NCBI GenBank assembly: GCA_016219175.1
Contig: JACRCD010000077.1
Location: forward strand, 1 to 64,000
Origin: Deltaproteobacteria bacterium
Lineage (GTDB): Bacteria; Desulfobacterota; Desulfobulbia; Desulfobulbales; SURF-16
Direction: 5' to 3'
Length of the DNA stretch: 64,000 nt
Part shown: positions 52,270 through 60,804 of the stretch, piece after piece
Layout of the letters: the number at the start of each line of letters is the position of its first letter
Position numbering within the stretch: the stretch's first letter is position 1
Position numbers and translations under genes: made by a program
Notes under the pieces: model-generated
Databases searched by the model: none
The model's input: only the letters and a program-made list of their open reading frames with translations
Told to the model about the DNA's origin: nothing

Positions 52270-52860
52270 GTGGACGATAAAATAATTCCCCCTGCTCGGT
52301 ATTGGGATACATTACATAATATTTTCATCGGTATTCAAGTCACTGATGCAGATGGAAATTACATGACAATGGACAGTGCGGCACGGAATGTTCACGCCTT
52401 CCTGGATTTGCGGAAGAGCAGCGGGCATAAGGTCATGGCTATCGGCAATGGCGGCAGCGCCGCCATTGCCGCGCACATGCAGAATGATTTGAGTAACGCG
52501 GCCGCAATCCGCGCCCTTTCTTTTCAGGATATTCCCACTCTTACCGCAATGACTAATGATTTCGGCCAAGAGGAGGCGTATGCGCGTTTTGTCCAGCATT
52601 GGGCTGATGCGGCTGATCTTCTGGTCGCTATCAGCAGCTCCGGCGCCTCAGAAAATATTCTCAGGGCAGTTCAGGCTGCCCGCAAGATCGGGTGCAGCGT
52701 CATAACATTCTCCGGGTTTGCGCCCACTAATCAGTTACGCCAGAAAGGCGACATTAATTTTTATGTGCCGGCCTCCGATTACGGCTTTGTGGAAACTCTT
52801 CATGCGGTATTGGCTCATTATTTCACCGACCTTATCAAAACCGGCGGGATAGAGGAGTAA
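52270..52860 (+). CDS. gmhA: GmhA-like SIS-domain sugar-phosphate isomerase
   Basis: A 196-aa SIS protein: A-I-G-N-G-G-S-A-A-I-A-A-H-M (57-70) and A-I-S-S-S-G-A-S-E-N (about 117-126) bind the sugar phosphate. GmhA converts sedoheptulose 7-phosphate to D-glycero-manno-heptose 7-phosphate, the entry to nucleotide-activated heptoses. The start is GTG 52270. Kinase, phosphatase and nucleotidyltransferase genes for the same route lie further down the operon. Specificity for this or a longer sugar is not certain. Confidence 0.82.
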   Translation: MDDKIIPPARYWDTLHNIFIGIQVTDADGNYMTMDSAARNVHAFLDLRKSSGHKVMAIGNGGSAAIAAHMQNDLSNAAAIRALSFQDIPTLTAMTNDFGQEEAYARFVQHWADAADLLVAISSSGASENILRAVQAARKIGCSVITFSGFAPTNQLRQKGDINFYVPASDYGFVETLHAVLAHYFTDLIKTGGIEE

Positions 52861-52863
52861 TAT

Positions 52864-54399
52864 ATGAACGGGGCGGTGGAAGTGAAGAAGATTTATTCTC
52901 TTGATTCGCTTGCCGGGAAACTCAAACAATTTAAATCGGAAGGCAAAAAAATTGTCCTGTGCCATGGGGTCTTTGACCTGCTGCATATCGGTCATATCCG
53001 TTATTTCCGGCAGGCCAGCAAGGAAGGGGATGTTCTTGTCGTAACCGTATCGCCTGATCGGTATGTAGATAAGGGTTCGACTCGGCCGGCCTTTACGGAA
53101 AGGTTGAGAGCAGAAGCCATAGCCTCGCTGGATGTTGTCGATTTTGTGGCAATTAACATGTGGCCAACGGCGGAAGAAACATTGCGGCTGCTGCGCCCGG
53201 ATTTTTATGTCAAAGGAGCCGAGTTTAGAGATGAAAGCACCGACTTGACCGGGAAGATTGCCAGAGAGGCCGATGTCGTCCGTGAAATCGGCGCGCAACT
53301 GGTTTTCGCCGAGGATATCGTTTTCAGCTCCAGCAATCTCATCAATCGGTACATGTCTCAATTTACGGATGAGACTAATGAGTATCTCGAGATCTTCAGA
53401 AGCCGCTATCGGCTGGATGAGATTCTGAAAATTATTGACGATATGAAGTCGCTCAAGGTGCTCGTTATCGGCGACACCATTCTGGATGAATATCATTACT
53501 GTTCCACTTTGGGTGTTTCATCGAAAGACCCTGCTCTTGCCTTGCACTATCAATCCAGGGATCTTTTTGCCGGAGGCGCTCTGGCCGTGGCAAATCATGT
53601 GGCTAGTTTTGCCGGCCAGGTGCAGCTTGTCACCCTACTGGGGGAACAAGAGCGGCATGAAGAATTTATCAGATCCCAGCTTGCCGAAAATATATCGTCA
53701 TATTTCATAACCCAGCCCAAGGCGCCCACGACCTTGAAACGGCGTTACCTGGATGGCTACTCCTTTACTAAACTGCTGGAAATTTATGTGATGGATGACT
53801 CCGGTCTGCCTGAGGCGGAAGATCGCAGGCTCTGTTCGTGGATGCGTGAGCACATGGGCGGATATGATCTGGTCGTTGCCGCCGATTTCGGTCATGGCGC
53901 AATCAGTGGAGCGATGGTCGGGGAAATGGCTGGTGGGGCGCCCTTTCTGGCCGTCAATACCCAGGCCAATGCCGGCAATCGGGGGCTGCATGTAATCAAC
54001 CGGTATCCGCGGGTCGATTTTGCCTGTCTTGCCAGCCATGAGCTCAAGCTTGCCATGCGGGATGAAACAGCCCATGTGCGCACCATGACCGACCGACTGG
54101 CCCATCTTCTGCAATGCCGGCAGCTGGTCACCACACTTGGCCGCAGCGGCTGCCTGGTCTGGGGCAGAAATGAAGACCTGCTCGGAATTCCCGCTTTTGC
54201 CATCAAGGTCGTGGACAGGGTGGGGGCGGGTGATGCCTTTTTTTCCATAGCCGCGATGGCCTCGCGACTTGGTGTCCCCAATGAAATTTTAGGGTTTCTG
54301 GGCAATGTAGTCGGGGCTGAGGCGGTGGAGATCATCGGCAATAAGAAACCGATCGACAACCTTCACGTAAAAAAACATGTTACCGCACTTCTGAAATAA
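52864..54399 (+). CDS. Bifunctional nucleotidyltransferase / PfkB kinase in reverse HldE order
   Basis: The N-terminal domain (about 28-165) has H-G-V-F-D-L-L-H-I-G-H, the CTP-transferase signature found in HldE/RfaE C-terminal halves. The C-terminal domain (about 198-505) is a PfkB kinase with A-G-G-A near 240 and D-R-V-G-A-G-D-A-F-F (about 446-455, catalytic Asp). E. coli HldE is kinase first, transferase second; here it is reversed. Likely makes an ADP-sugar from a heptose phosphate, but it could act on a different sugar. 511 aa, 3 bp after gmhA. Confidence 0.8.
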   Translation: MNGAVEVKKIYSLDSLAGKLKQFKSEGKKIVLCHGVFDLLHIGHIRYFRQASKEGDVLVVTVSPDRYVDKGSTRPAFTERLRAEAIASLDVVDFVAINMWPTAEETLRLLRPDFYVKGAEFRDESTDLTGKIAREADVVREIGAQLVFAEDIVFSSSNLINRYMSQFTDETNEYLEIFRSRYRLDEILKIIDDMKSLKVLVIGDTILDEYHYCSTLGVSSKDPALALHYQSRDLFAGGALAVANHVASFAGQVQLVTLLGEQERHEEFIRSQLAENISSYFITQPKAPTTLKRRYLDGYSFTKLLEIYVMDDSGLPEAEDRRLCSWMREHMGGYDLVVAADFGHGAISGAMVGEMAGGAPFLAVNTQANAGNRGLHVINRYPRVDFACLASHELKLAMRDETAHVRTMTDRLAHLLQCRQLVTTLGRSGCLVWGRNEDLLGIPAFAIKVVDRVGAGDAFFSIAAMASRLGVPNEILGFLGNVVGAEAVEIIGNKKPIDNLHVKKHVTALLK

Positions 54400-54425
54400 C
54401 AATCCATGAGTCCTCATCGCCACTG

Positions 54426-55403
54426 ATGGTAAGCCGCTATGAACAATTCGACCGATCGCGGTTGAAAATATTGCCCCTCGGGCTGCGCAGGCATGATCTC
54501 GATCTGTCCGTCGTTTTGTCGTGTGCGCCTGCCTCATCACTCCGCCGGGAGATTGTGGTGACCGCTCAGCAGATTGCCTCCGCCCGGGAAAAGGGTAGCT
54601 CGGTTATCTTGATGATGGGCGCCCATGTGCTTCGTTCCGGTGTGCAGCGGTATCTTATCGATATGCTGGAACGAGGTTTTCTGTCCTGCATCGCCATGAA
54701 TGGGGCCGGCGTTATCCATGATTACGAGCTGGCGGCCTGTGGCGCCACCACCGAAAGTGTGGCCCATTACATCCGCGATGGCCGTTTTGGTTTATGGCGG
54801 GAGACCGGCGCGATCAACGACATCGTTTCTTGCGGAGCGGCGGACGGGCTGGGGCTCGGGGAAGCGGTGGGCAAGGCAATCGCGGAAGGTGATTTCCCGC
54901 ACCGGGATATCAGCGTTCTTGCCGCTGCATACCGCTGCGGTATTCCTGTCACGGTCCATGTGGGCATTGGCTACGATATCATTCATGAGATGCCCAACTG
55001 TGACGGGGCCGCCTTGGGAGCAGCCAGTTACCGGGATTTTCTGATATTTGCCCGGAGAGTGGAAAATCTTGAGGGCGGGGTGGTGATGAATTTCGGCACC
55101 GCGATCATGGGGCCGGAGGTATATCTCAAGGCGCTGTCCATGGCCCGCAATGTTGCGGCGCAGGAGAGCAGGGAAATCTGTCATTTCACTTCGCTGGTCT
55201 GCGATCTTGCCCCCTTGCCGGAGGATTATTCAGCTGAGCCGGGCAAAGGGAACCCCATGTATTATTTCCGGCCCTGGAAAACCATTCTGATCCGGACAGT
55301 GGGCGATGGCGGCAGGAGCTTTTATGTTCAGGGCAGCCATAATGAAACCATTCCGCAATTATGGACCGCCCTGGACCAGCAAACCTGTCAGGCCCTGCCA
55401 TGA
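54426..55403 (+). CDS. Deoxyhypusine-synthase-like protein
   Basis: Central motifs G-A-H-V-L-R-S-G-V-Q-R-Y-L and M-N-G-A-G-V-I-H-D-Y-E resemble the NAD-binding S-G-L-R ... T-G-G-x-x-x-D-x-x segments of deoxyhypusine synthases, and the 325-aa size fits. Bacteria lack eIF5A, and such bacterial members use other amine or sugar substrates or are unassigned. No Lys equivalent to the DHS active site could be placed. Position in a sugar operon is the main clue: perhaps it transfers an aminobutyl- or other group to a sugar. Remote assignment; treat as tentative. Confidence 0.5.
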   Translation: MVSRYEQFDRSRLKILPLGLRRHDLDLSVVLSCAPASSLRREIVVTAQQIASAREKGSSVILMMGAHVLRSGVQRYLIDMLERGFLSCIAMNGAGVIHDYELAACGATTESVAHYIRDGRFGLWRETGAINDIVSCGAADGLGLGEAVGKAIAEGDFPHRDISVLAAAYRCGIPVTVHVGIGYDIIHEMPNCDGAALGAASYRDFLIFARRVENLEGGVVMNFGTAIMGPEVYLKALSMARNVAAQESREICHFTSLVCDLAPLPEDYSAEPGKGNPMYYFRPWKTILIRTVGDGGRSFYVQGSHNETIPQLWTALDQQTCQALP

Positions 55404-56242
55404 AAAAGAATGCGCCGCTCGTCATCGGAGCGGATGGAGAGCTGGGCTCAAGTCTGGCGTTCTTTCTGACCGCGGCTGGCGCCGAACCTTGGACAACCAC
55501 CAGACGTAAGGATGTGGTTGCCGGGAAAAAATTTTTTCTGGATCTGGCGGATCCCGCGACCTGGGAGTGGCCGGCCGGCGTCACTGTCGCTTTCGTATGC
55601 GCCGCCCAAGCCTCTCTTGCCCGCTGCGAGCAAAATCCCGAACAGAGCGGAGAAATAAATGTTGTCCGAACCATCGGCTTGATGCAACGACTGCTCGCCA
55701 AAGGAATATTTGTTATCTTTCCGTCCACCAATCGAGTCTTTTCGGGCAGATCACCTTTTGTCCGGGAAGAGGAGCGGCCCAGCCCATTCGATGAATACGG
55801 CAGGCAGAAGAGTCGCGTGGAAGAAGAATTAATGAAATTTGGGGAAAACGCCGCAATTGTCAGATTCACCAAGATTGTTTCCTCCTCCATGCCTTTGGTG
55901 AAAAACTGGCTGATCGATCTTGGCGGTTCCCGGCCGATTCATCCGTATAGTGATATGTTTCTGGCCCCTGTGTCGACGCGATTTGCCGCAGAGGCATGCT
56001 TTCGTATCGCCGGATTGCGAAAGGGGGGAATATGGCATGTTTCCGGTGTTCGTGATGTCAGCTATGCTGATTTTGCCGTTCGACTTGCCGAGGAAAAGGG
56101 GTGGAGCAAAAGCCTGGTTCAAGCGGTGAAAACCTCCGGCTATGATCATCCCCGCTTTACCTCGCTGGAAACCGGCAGGCTGCGAAACGAGACGGGGATC
56201 GCGCCGCCTGAACTTTCGCAGGTTGTCAGGGAGATTGTCTGA
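55400..56242 (+). CDS. RmlD-like NAD(P)-dependent sugar reductase
   Basis: Extended SDR with I-G-A-D-G-E-L-G (7-14) in the Rossmann loop and Y-G-R-Q-K as active-site Y-x3-K (about 133-137), fitting dTDP-4-dehydrorhamnose reductase-like enzymes. 280 aa. ATGA overlap with the DHS-like gene sets the start at 55400. It may reduce a nucleotide-linked keto-sugar. The substrate cannot be named. Confidence 0.75.
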   Translation: MKKNAPLVIGADGELGSSLAFFLTAAGAEPWTTTRRKDVVAGKKFFLDLADPATWEWPAGVTVAFVCAAQASLARCEQNPEQSGEINVVRTIGLMQRLLAKGIFVIFPSTNRVFSGRSPFVREEERPSPFDEYGRQKSRVEEELMKFGENAAIVRFTKIVSSSMPLVKNWLIDLGGSRPIHPYSDMFLAPVSTRFAAEACFRIAGLRKGGIWHVSGVRDVSYADFAVRLAEEKGWSKSLVQAVKTSGYDHPRFTSLETGRLRNETGIAPPELSQVVREIV

Positions 56243-57309
56243 TGGATTCCTACAGGATTGATTCGCACAAGCTGATGTATCATGTAAAGCGGCTCAACCA
56301 GTGGCTGGCCGGTGAACTGGTCTATCCCCTCTATATTGAAATCAGTCCGGCCGGTCTGTGCAATCACCGCTGTACCTTCTGCGCCCTTGACTTCATGGGG
56401 TACCGCAAGCGTTTCCTTGATTCCGACATTTTTAAACAGAGATTCGCTGAAATGGCACGTCTCGGAGTGAAATCGGTCATGTTCGGCGGCGAAGGAGAAC
56501 CTCTGCTGCACAAGGATATCGGCCGGATGACGCGGGATGCGAACGTGGCGGGGCTCGATGTCGCCTTTACAACCAATGGGGTGTTTTTCCTCCAGGGACT
56601 GGCTGAAGAGATTCTTGACCGCACCAGGTGGATCAAGGTCAGTATCAATGCCGGAACACCGGAAACCTATGCCATGATCCATAATACGAGTGGGGATGAT
56701 TTTGCCGCCGTGCTGCATAATCTGGAAAATGCGGTGGCGGTAAAAAAAAAATTCGGAAGCCCATGCATACTGGGAGCCCAGCTGCTTCTTTTGCCGGAGA
56801 ATTTTAACGAGGTCCTGCTGTTGGCCGGGCTGCTGAAAGATATCGGCCTGGATTATCTGGTGATAAAACCCTATTCCCACCATCCGCTGACAAAAAGCAG
56901 CCGATACAAAAATATCAGCTATGATGGGCTTGATGATATGTGCCGCCAGGCAGAGAACTTCAGATCCGCTGATTTTGAGGTGGTGATACGGCGCGATACC
57001 ATGCAGCGCTGGAATGATCAGTGCCGCCGTTATCGTCATTGCCGGGCCTTGCCCTTCTGGTCATACATCGATTCTGCCGGCAATGTCTGGGGATGCAGCA
57101 TGTATATGGGGGATAATCGTTTCCTGTATGGCAATATTCACAGCAATTCATTTCAGGAAATCTGGGAAGGGGAGGCGCGGCGGTCGTCGCTTTGCTGGGT
57201 CGAAAGTGAGCTGGATGCGGGAAGCTGTCGAGTCAACTGCAGAATGGACAAGGTCAATACTTATCTGTGGGAGCTGGAAAACCCGCCGGCCCATGTCAAT
57301 TTTATCTGA
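56242..57309 (+). CDS. Radical SAM protein of the sugar operon
   Basis: C-N-H-R-C-T-F-C (C40, C44, C47) is the cluster motif; G-G-E-G-E-P-L-L-H follows as the SAM-binding GGE. C-terminal Cys (C-R-R-Y-R-H-C, W-G-C, C-R-V-N-C-R) fit a SPASM-type auxiliary-cluster domain. 355 aa. It overlaps the reductase stop by one base. Radical SAM enzymes in sugar operons can deoxygenate, epimerise or cross-link; which one is open. Confidence 0.8.
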   Translation: MDSYRIDSHKLMYHVKRLNQWLAGELVYPLYIEISPAGLCNHRCTFCALDFMGYRKRFLDSDIFKQRFAEMARLGVKSVMFGGEGEPLLHKDIGRMTRDANVAGLDVAFTTNGVFFLQGLAEEILDRTRWIKVSINAGTPETYAMIHNTSGDDFAAVLHNLENAVAVKKKFGSPCILGAQLLLLPENFNEVLLLAGLLKDIGLDYLVIKPYSHHPLTKSSRYKNISYDGLDDMCRQAENFRSADFEVVIRRDTMQRWNDQCRRYRHCRALPFWSYIDSAGNVWGCSMYMGDNRFLYGNIHSNSFQEIWEGEARRSSLCWVESELDAGSCRVNCRMDKVNTYLWELENPPAHVNFI

Positions 57310-57320
57310 GCTAGCGCTTG

Positions 57321-58004
57321 ATGAAACTGAAGATCGGGCTTGATTTTGATAATACGCTTATCTGCTATGGCTCGCTTTTCCATGATTGTGCGGTGGGCGG
57401 AAATCTGTTGCGTGCGCCACTGCCTGCTAAAGATAGGGACAGTGTGAGAGAGCATATTCGGGCCGCGGTTGATGGTGAAAACAAGTGGCAACAAATCCAG
57501 GCGTGGGTTTATGGCGATGAGATAGACAAGGCGGAAATGTGCGCAGGGGTGGGCGAGTTTCTGCTGCTGTGCAGGCAGAAAAAAATTCCGGTTGTTATTA
57601 TCAGCCACAAAACGCGGTTTGCCGCCAAAAAGAGAGAACAGGGCGGCTCTGATGCGGATTTACATCAAGCGGCCATGCGCTGGATGAAAAACCATTATTT
57701 TTTTGGTGAACAGGGTCTGGGAGTGGCGGAAAAACATGTTTTTTTTGAAGCAACCCGGCAGCAGAAAGCTGACCGTATTGCAGAACAGGGATGTACTCAT
57801 TTTATTGATGATCTGCCGGAAATGTTTGTCGAATCAACCTTTCCCGGCGGAATAATAAAAATGCTGTATTCGGCAACACTGCGCCGCGCTGAAGGTGTTG
57901 ATCATCACTTTTGTTCCTGGACGGATATCAGCCGGTTTTTCAGAGACTTGATTGGGGGTGCAGCCAGGAGTGCGGAGAGGCTGCATGTCGATGATTATTG
58001 CTGA
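57321..58004 (+). CDS. HAD-like phosphatase
   Basis: G-L-D-F-D-N-T (D8, D10) is motif I of HAD hydrolases, V-I-I-S-H-K is motif II with its Ser, and F-I-D-D-L-P near the C-terminus is the metal-binding D-D. No cap domain of a known type. Likely dephosphorylates a pathway intermediate. TTG 57318 precedes ATG 57321; the latter is chosen. Confidence 0.72.
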   Translation: MKLKIGLDFDNTLICYGSLFHDCAVGGNLLRAPLPAKDRDSVREHIRAAVDGENKWQQIQAWVYGDEIDKAEMCAGVGEFLLLCRQKKIPVVIISHKTRFAAKKREQGGSDADLHQAAMRWMKNHYFFGEQGLGVAEKHVFFEATRQQKADRIAEQGCTHFIDDLPEMFVESTFPGGIIKMLYSATLRRAEGVDHHFCSWTDISRFFRDLIGGAARSAERLHVDDYC

Positions 58005-59055
58005 TAGCAGCTCGATGCAAGAGCAGTGTGCTGTTTTTGCAGGATTGCTCGGCAGAGACGTTATTGAAATGAAGCCTCTGCCGGGCGGTCGGAACAGCCG
58101 TGTCTTTTGTCTGATCTGCCCGGACAATAGCTGTTATGCCGGTAAGGTTTATATGGCGGATCCGGATGATTGCCGTGACCGCCTGGGGACCGAGTTTCGT
58201 GCCCTTTCCTTCCTATGGGAGCGCGGCGAACGATCTATCCCCCAGCCTATAGCCATGAGCCGAAAGAGCAGATGTGCTATTTATGAATTTGTCAGGGGGG
58301 CAACTCTGTCGTCGGCGGTGAATGAAACGGCCATTGACAGTGCTGTTGCCTTTCTGGTTCGCCTCCGAGATTATGGTAGAAGAAACGATGCCTGTTTTGT
58401 CGGGGATGCGTCCGAGGCCTGTTTTTCCGCTGAGGATATTGTGACAAATATCACGTTTCGCCTGCAGCGTCTGCGGTCGTTCCCCGACTGTGCCGAGGCA
58501 GCCGATATGGTTCAGACTTTTTTGCAGGATGATTTTTTCCCTTTCTGGGATGAGACGCGGCAGTGGCACCGGCAAAAAATGAATGAATCGGGAAAAGGAT
58601 TCGAGGAGTCTTTATCTTCGGCGGAACGGACCCTGAGTCCTTCGGATTTCGGTTTTCATAATTGTCTGTTCACCGATGACCGGCAGAGGAAAATCGTTTT
58701 TCTGGATTTCGAATATTTCGGCTGGGATGATCCTGCTAAAATGATCGCTGATTTCCTGCTGCATCCTGGAATGTCTCTTCCGGGGCAGCTGAAAAGGAAA
58801 TTTTTTGGCCGGATAACCGCAGCATTTGCAGACTGCCCGCAACTGGCGGAGCGGGTTGAAGCCGTCTACCCCCTGTATGGCTTGAAATGGTGCCTGATTC
58901 TGCTCAATGAGTGCATCCCGGCGGGCAGGCGAAGGCGGCACTTTGCGACCGGGTCGGGGAAACAGAGTGGCTGTCTGCCGCAGCTTCGAAAGGCGCAGCA
59001 GCTGCTTTTGAAACTGAAAGCGGAGTTTGGGAAATTTCCTTACGGGGTGAATTAG
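57985..59055 (+). CDS. APH/choline-kinase-like phosphotransferase
   Basis: Kinase fold with S-P-S-D-F-G-F-H-N (about 217-225, catalytic Asp, here S-D-F rather than H-x-D) and L-D-F-E-Y-F-G-W-D-D-P (about 233-243, metal-binding). G-G-R-N-S-R-V near 34-40 is the nucleotide loop. It may phosphorylate a sugar or amine. GGAGAGG sets the ATG at 57985. 356 aa, overlapping the HAD gene by 20 bp. Confidence 0.72.
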   Translation: MSMIIADSSSMQEQCAVFAGLLGRDVIEMKPLPGGRNSRVFCLICPDNSCYAGKVYMADPDDCRDRLGTEFRALSFLWERGERSIPQPIAMSRKSRCAIYEFVRGATLSSAVNETAIDSAVAFLVRLRDYGRRNDACFVGDASEACFSAEDIVTNITFRLQRLRSFPDCAEAADMVQTFLQDDFFPFWDETRQWHRQKMNESGKGFEESLSSAERTLSPSDFGFHNCLFTDDRQRKIVFLDFEYFGWDDPAKMIADFLLHPGMSLPGQLKRKFFGRITAAFADCPQLAERVEAVYPLYGLKWCLILLNECIPAGRRRRHFATGSGKQSGCLPQLRKAQQLLLKLKAEFGKFPYGVN

Positions 59056-59891
59056 TGGGTGGCGCAGAAAAAAAAATCGGCCTGGATAGACGCTCTCTGC
59101 TACTCAGGAAGAAGATCCTGGAAACATTTGCCTGCGGAGGGCGCGGTCATCCTGCTTCGGCCCTCTCCTTGGTGGAAATAATGCGGGTTCTTTATGATGA
59201 TGTGCTCCGGTATGATCCGGCCGATCCTCATTGGCCAGAGCGAGACCGCTGTCTGCTGAGTAAGGGCCATGGCTGCTTGGCCCTCTATGTGCTGCTGGCG
59301 GATAAAGGTTTTTTCCCTGAACATGAGCTGGAAAAATTCTGCATGGCCGGTGGACTACTGGGTGGGCATCCCGAGTATGGCAGGGTTCACGGGGTTGAGG
59401 CCTCCACGGGCAGCCTTGGCCATGGCCCCTCCATAGGGGTGGGTTTTGCCCTCAATGCCCGCATTGACAGGTTGAATTATCGGGTCTTCGTCATCCTGGG
59501 TGATGGTGAAATTAATGAAGGTTCGGTGTGGGAAGCAGCACTATCCGCCGGCAAACATGCCCTGGACAATATGGTCTTTATCATAGATTACAATAAAATG
59601 CAGTCCTTTGGGCCGGTTGATACCGTGCAGCCCCTTGAGCCGCTTGCCGACAAATGGCGGGCCTTCGGCTGCGCGGTTATTGAAGTTGATGGACACAGTG
59701 TTACCGAACTGCAGCGGGTTTTAAGCCGGCTGCCTTTGCAGGGCGGCAAGCCCACCGCCGTTATCTGTCATACGGTAAAGGGCAAGGGCATCAGGGAAAT
59801 GGAAGATAACCTCAGCTGGCATCACAAGAGCGGCTTTGATGAAGGAGAGATTGCTGCTATGATCAGCAGACTGGAAGATTGCCGTGCGTAA
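59055..59891 (+). CDS. Transketolase, N-terminal (TPP-binding) subunit
   Basis: Half of a split transketolase. G-D-G-E-I-N-E-G-S-V-W-E-A-A (about 149-162) is the TPP/Mg site, K-G-H-G-C-L-A-L-Y (about 74-82) precedes it. 278 aa. The start is GTG 59055, one base into the preceding stop (TAGTG). It pairs with the next gene to move two-carbon units between sugars, which could feed or extend the higher sugar. Confidence 0.9.
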   Translation: MGGAEKKIGLDRRSLLLRKKILETFACGGRGHPASALSLVEIMRVLYDDVLRYDPADPHWPERDRCLLSKGHGCLALYVLLADKGFFPEHELEKFCMAGGLLGGHPEYGRVHGVEASTGSLGHGPSIGVGFALNARIDRLNYRVFVILGDGEINEGSVWEAALSAGKHALDNMVFIIDYNKMQSFGPVDTVQPLEPLADKWRAFGCAVIEVDGHSVTELQRVLSRLPLQGGKPTAVICHTVKGKGIREMEDNLSWHHKSGFDEGEIAAMISRLEDCRA

Positions 59892-60804
59892 AACCTGTCT
59901 TGACATGGTCCATAAACTGGCTGTCCAGGATCCAAGAATTGTGTTTATCGGGTCAGACCTGGGTCACGGGACGCTGGCTGATTTTGCACGGCAGATACCG
60001 GAACGTTTTTTCATGGAAGGGATTTCCGAAGCCAATGTCATTGGCATGGCCAGCGGACTCGCCTTATGCGGGAAAATTGTCTATGTCAATACCATTGCCT
60101 CGTTTCTGACCCGGCGCTGTTTTGAACAGATCGTGCTGGATCTCTGTCTACATAAGGCCAGAGTGCGTCTGATCGGTAATGGCGGCGGCATGGTCTATGC
60201 CCCCTTGGGACCGACCCATGAAACCGTGGAAGACCTTGCAGTTATGCGCGCCCTGCCCAATATGACGGTGGTGGCGCCGGCGGATGCAGACGAGATGAAA
60301 CGGCTGATGCCCCAGACCGTGGATTACCCCGGACCGATTTATATCCGTCTGGCCAAGGGCTATGATCCCATTGTCAGCGCCGACTCGCCTCCCTTCCAGA
60401 TCGGCAGGGGGATGGTGGTCAGAAGCGGAACCGGGGCCCTGCTGATCACCACCGGCATTACCCTTAAAATTGCCATGCAGGCTGCGGACCTCCTTGAGCG
60501 CAACAATATTTCATGCACGATCCTGCACCTGCCGACCATTAAACCCCTTGACCATGAGGCAATTCTCCGGTGTGCCGGGCAGGTTGGTGCCATTGTTACG
60601 GTTGAAGAACATTCCATTATCGGCGGTTTGGGAGGGGCGGTGGCGGAGGTCATCGCCGAGGCGGATTTCAGTTCTCCCAAACGTTTTAAACGTCTTGGCC
60701 TTCCTGATATCTTTCCGGATGATTACGGCTCCCAGTCCGGTCTGCTCAAGAGATACGGGTTGACCCCGGAACATGTGGCGGCAACGGTCAGGAGTCTGCT
60801 GTGA
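59884..60804 (+). CDS. Transketolase, C-terminal (pyrimidine-binding) subunit
   Basis: The second half: F-M-E-G-I-S-E-A-N-V-I-G-M-A (about 42-55) holds the TPP-activating Glu, and E-E-H-S-I-I-G-G-L-G-G near the C-terminus is typical. Starts at GTG 59884, overlapping the N-subunit by 8 bp, so assembly is coupled. 306 aa. Confidence 0.9.
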   Translation: MRKTCLDMVHKLAVQDPRIVFIGSDLGHGTLADFARQIPERFFMEGISEANVIGMASGLALCGKIVYVNTIASFLTRRCFEQIVLDLCLHKARVRLIGNGGGMVYAPLGPTHETVEDLAVMRALPNMTVVAPADADEMKRLMPQTVDYPGPIYIRLAKGYDPIVSADSPPFQIGRGMVVRSGTGALLITTGITLKIAMQAADLLERNNISCTILHLPTIKPLDHEAILRCAGQVGAIVTVEEHSIIGGLGGAVAEVIAEADFSSPKRFKRLGLPDIFPDDYGSQSGLLKRYGLTPEHVAATVRSLL

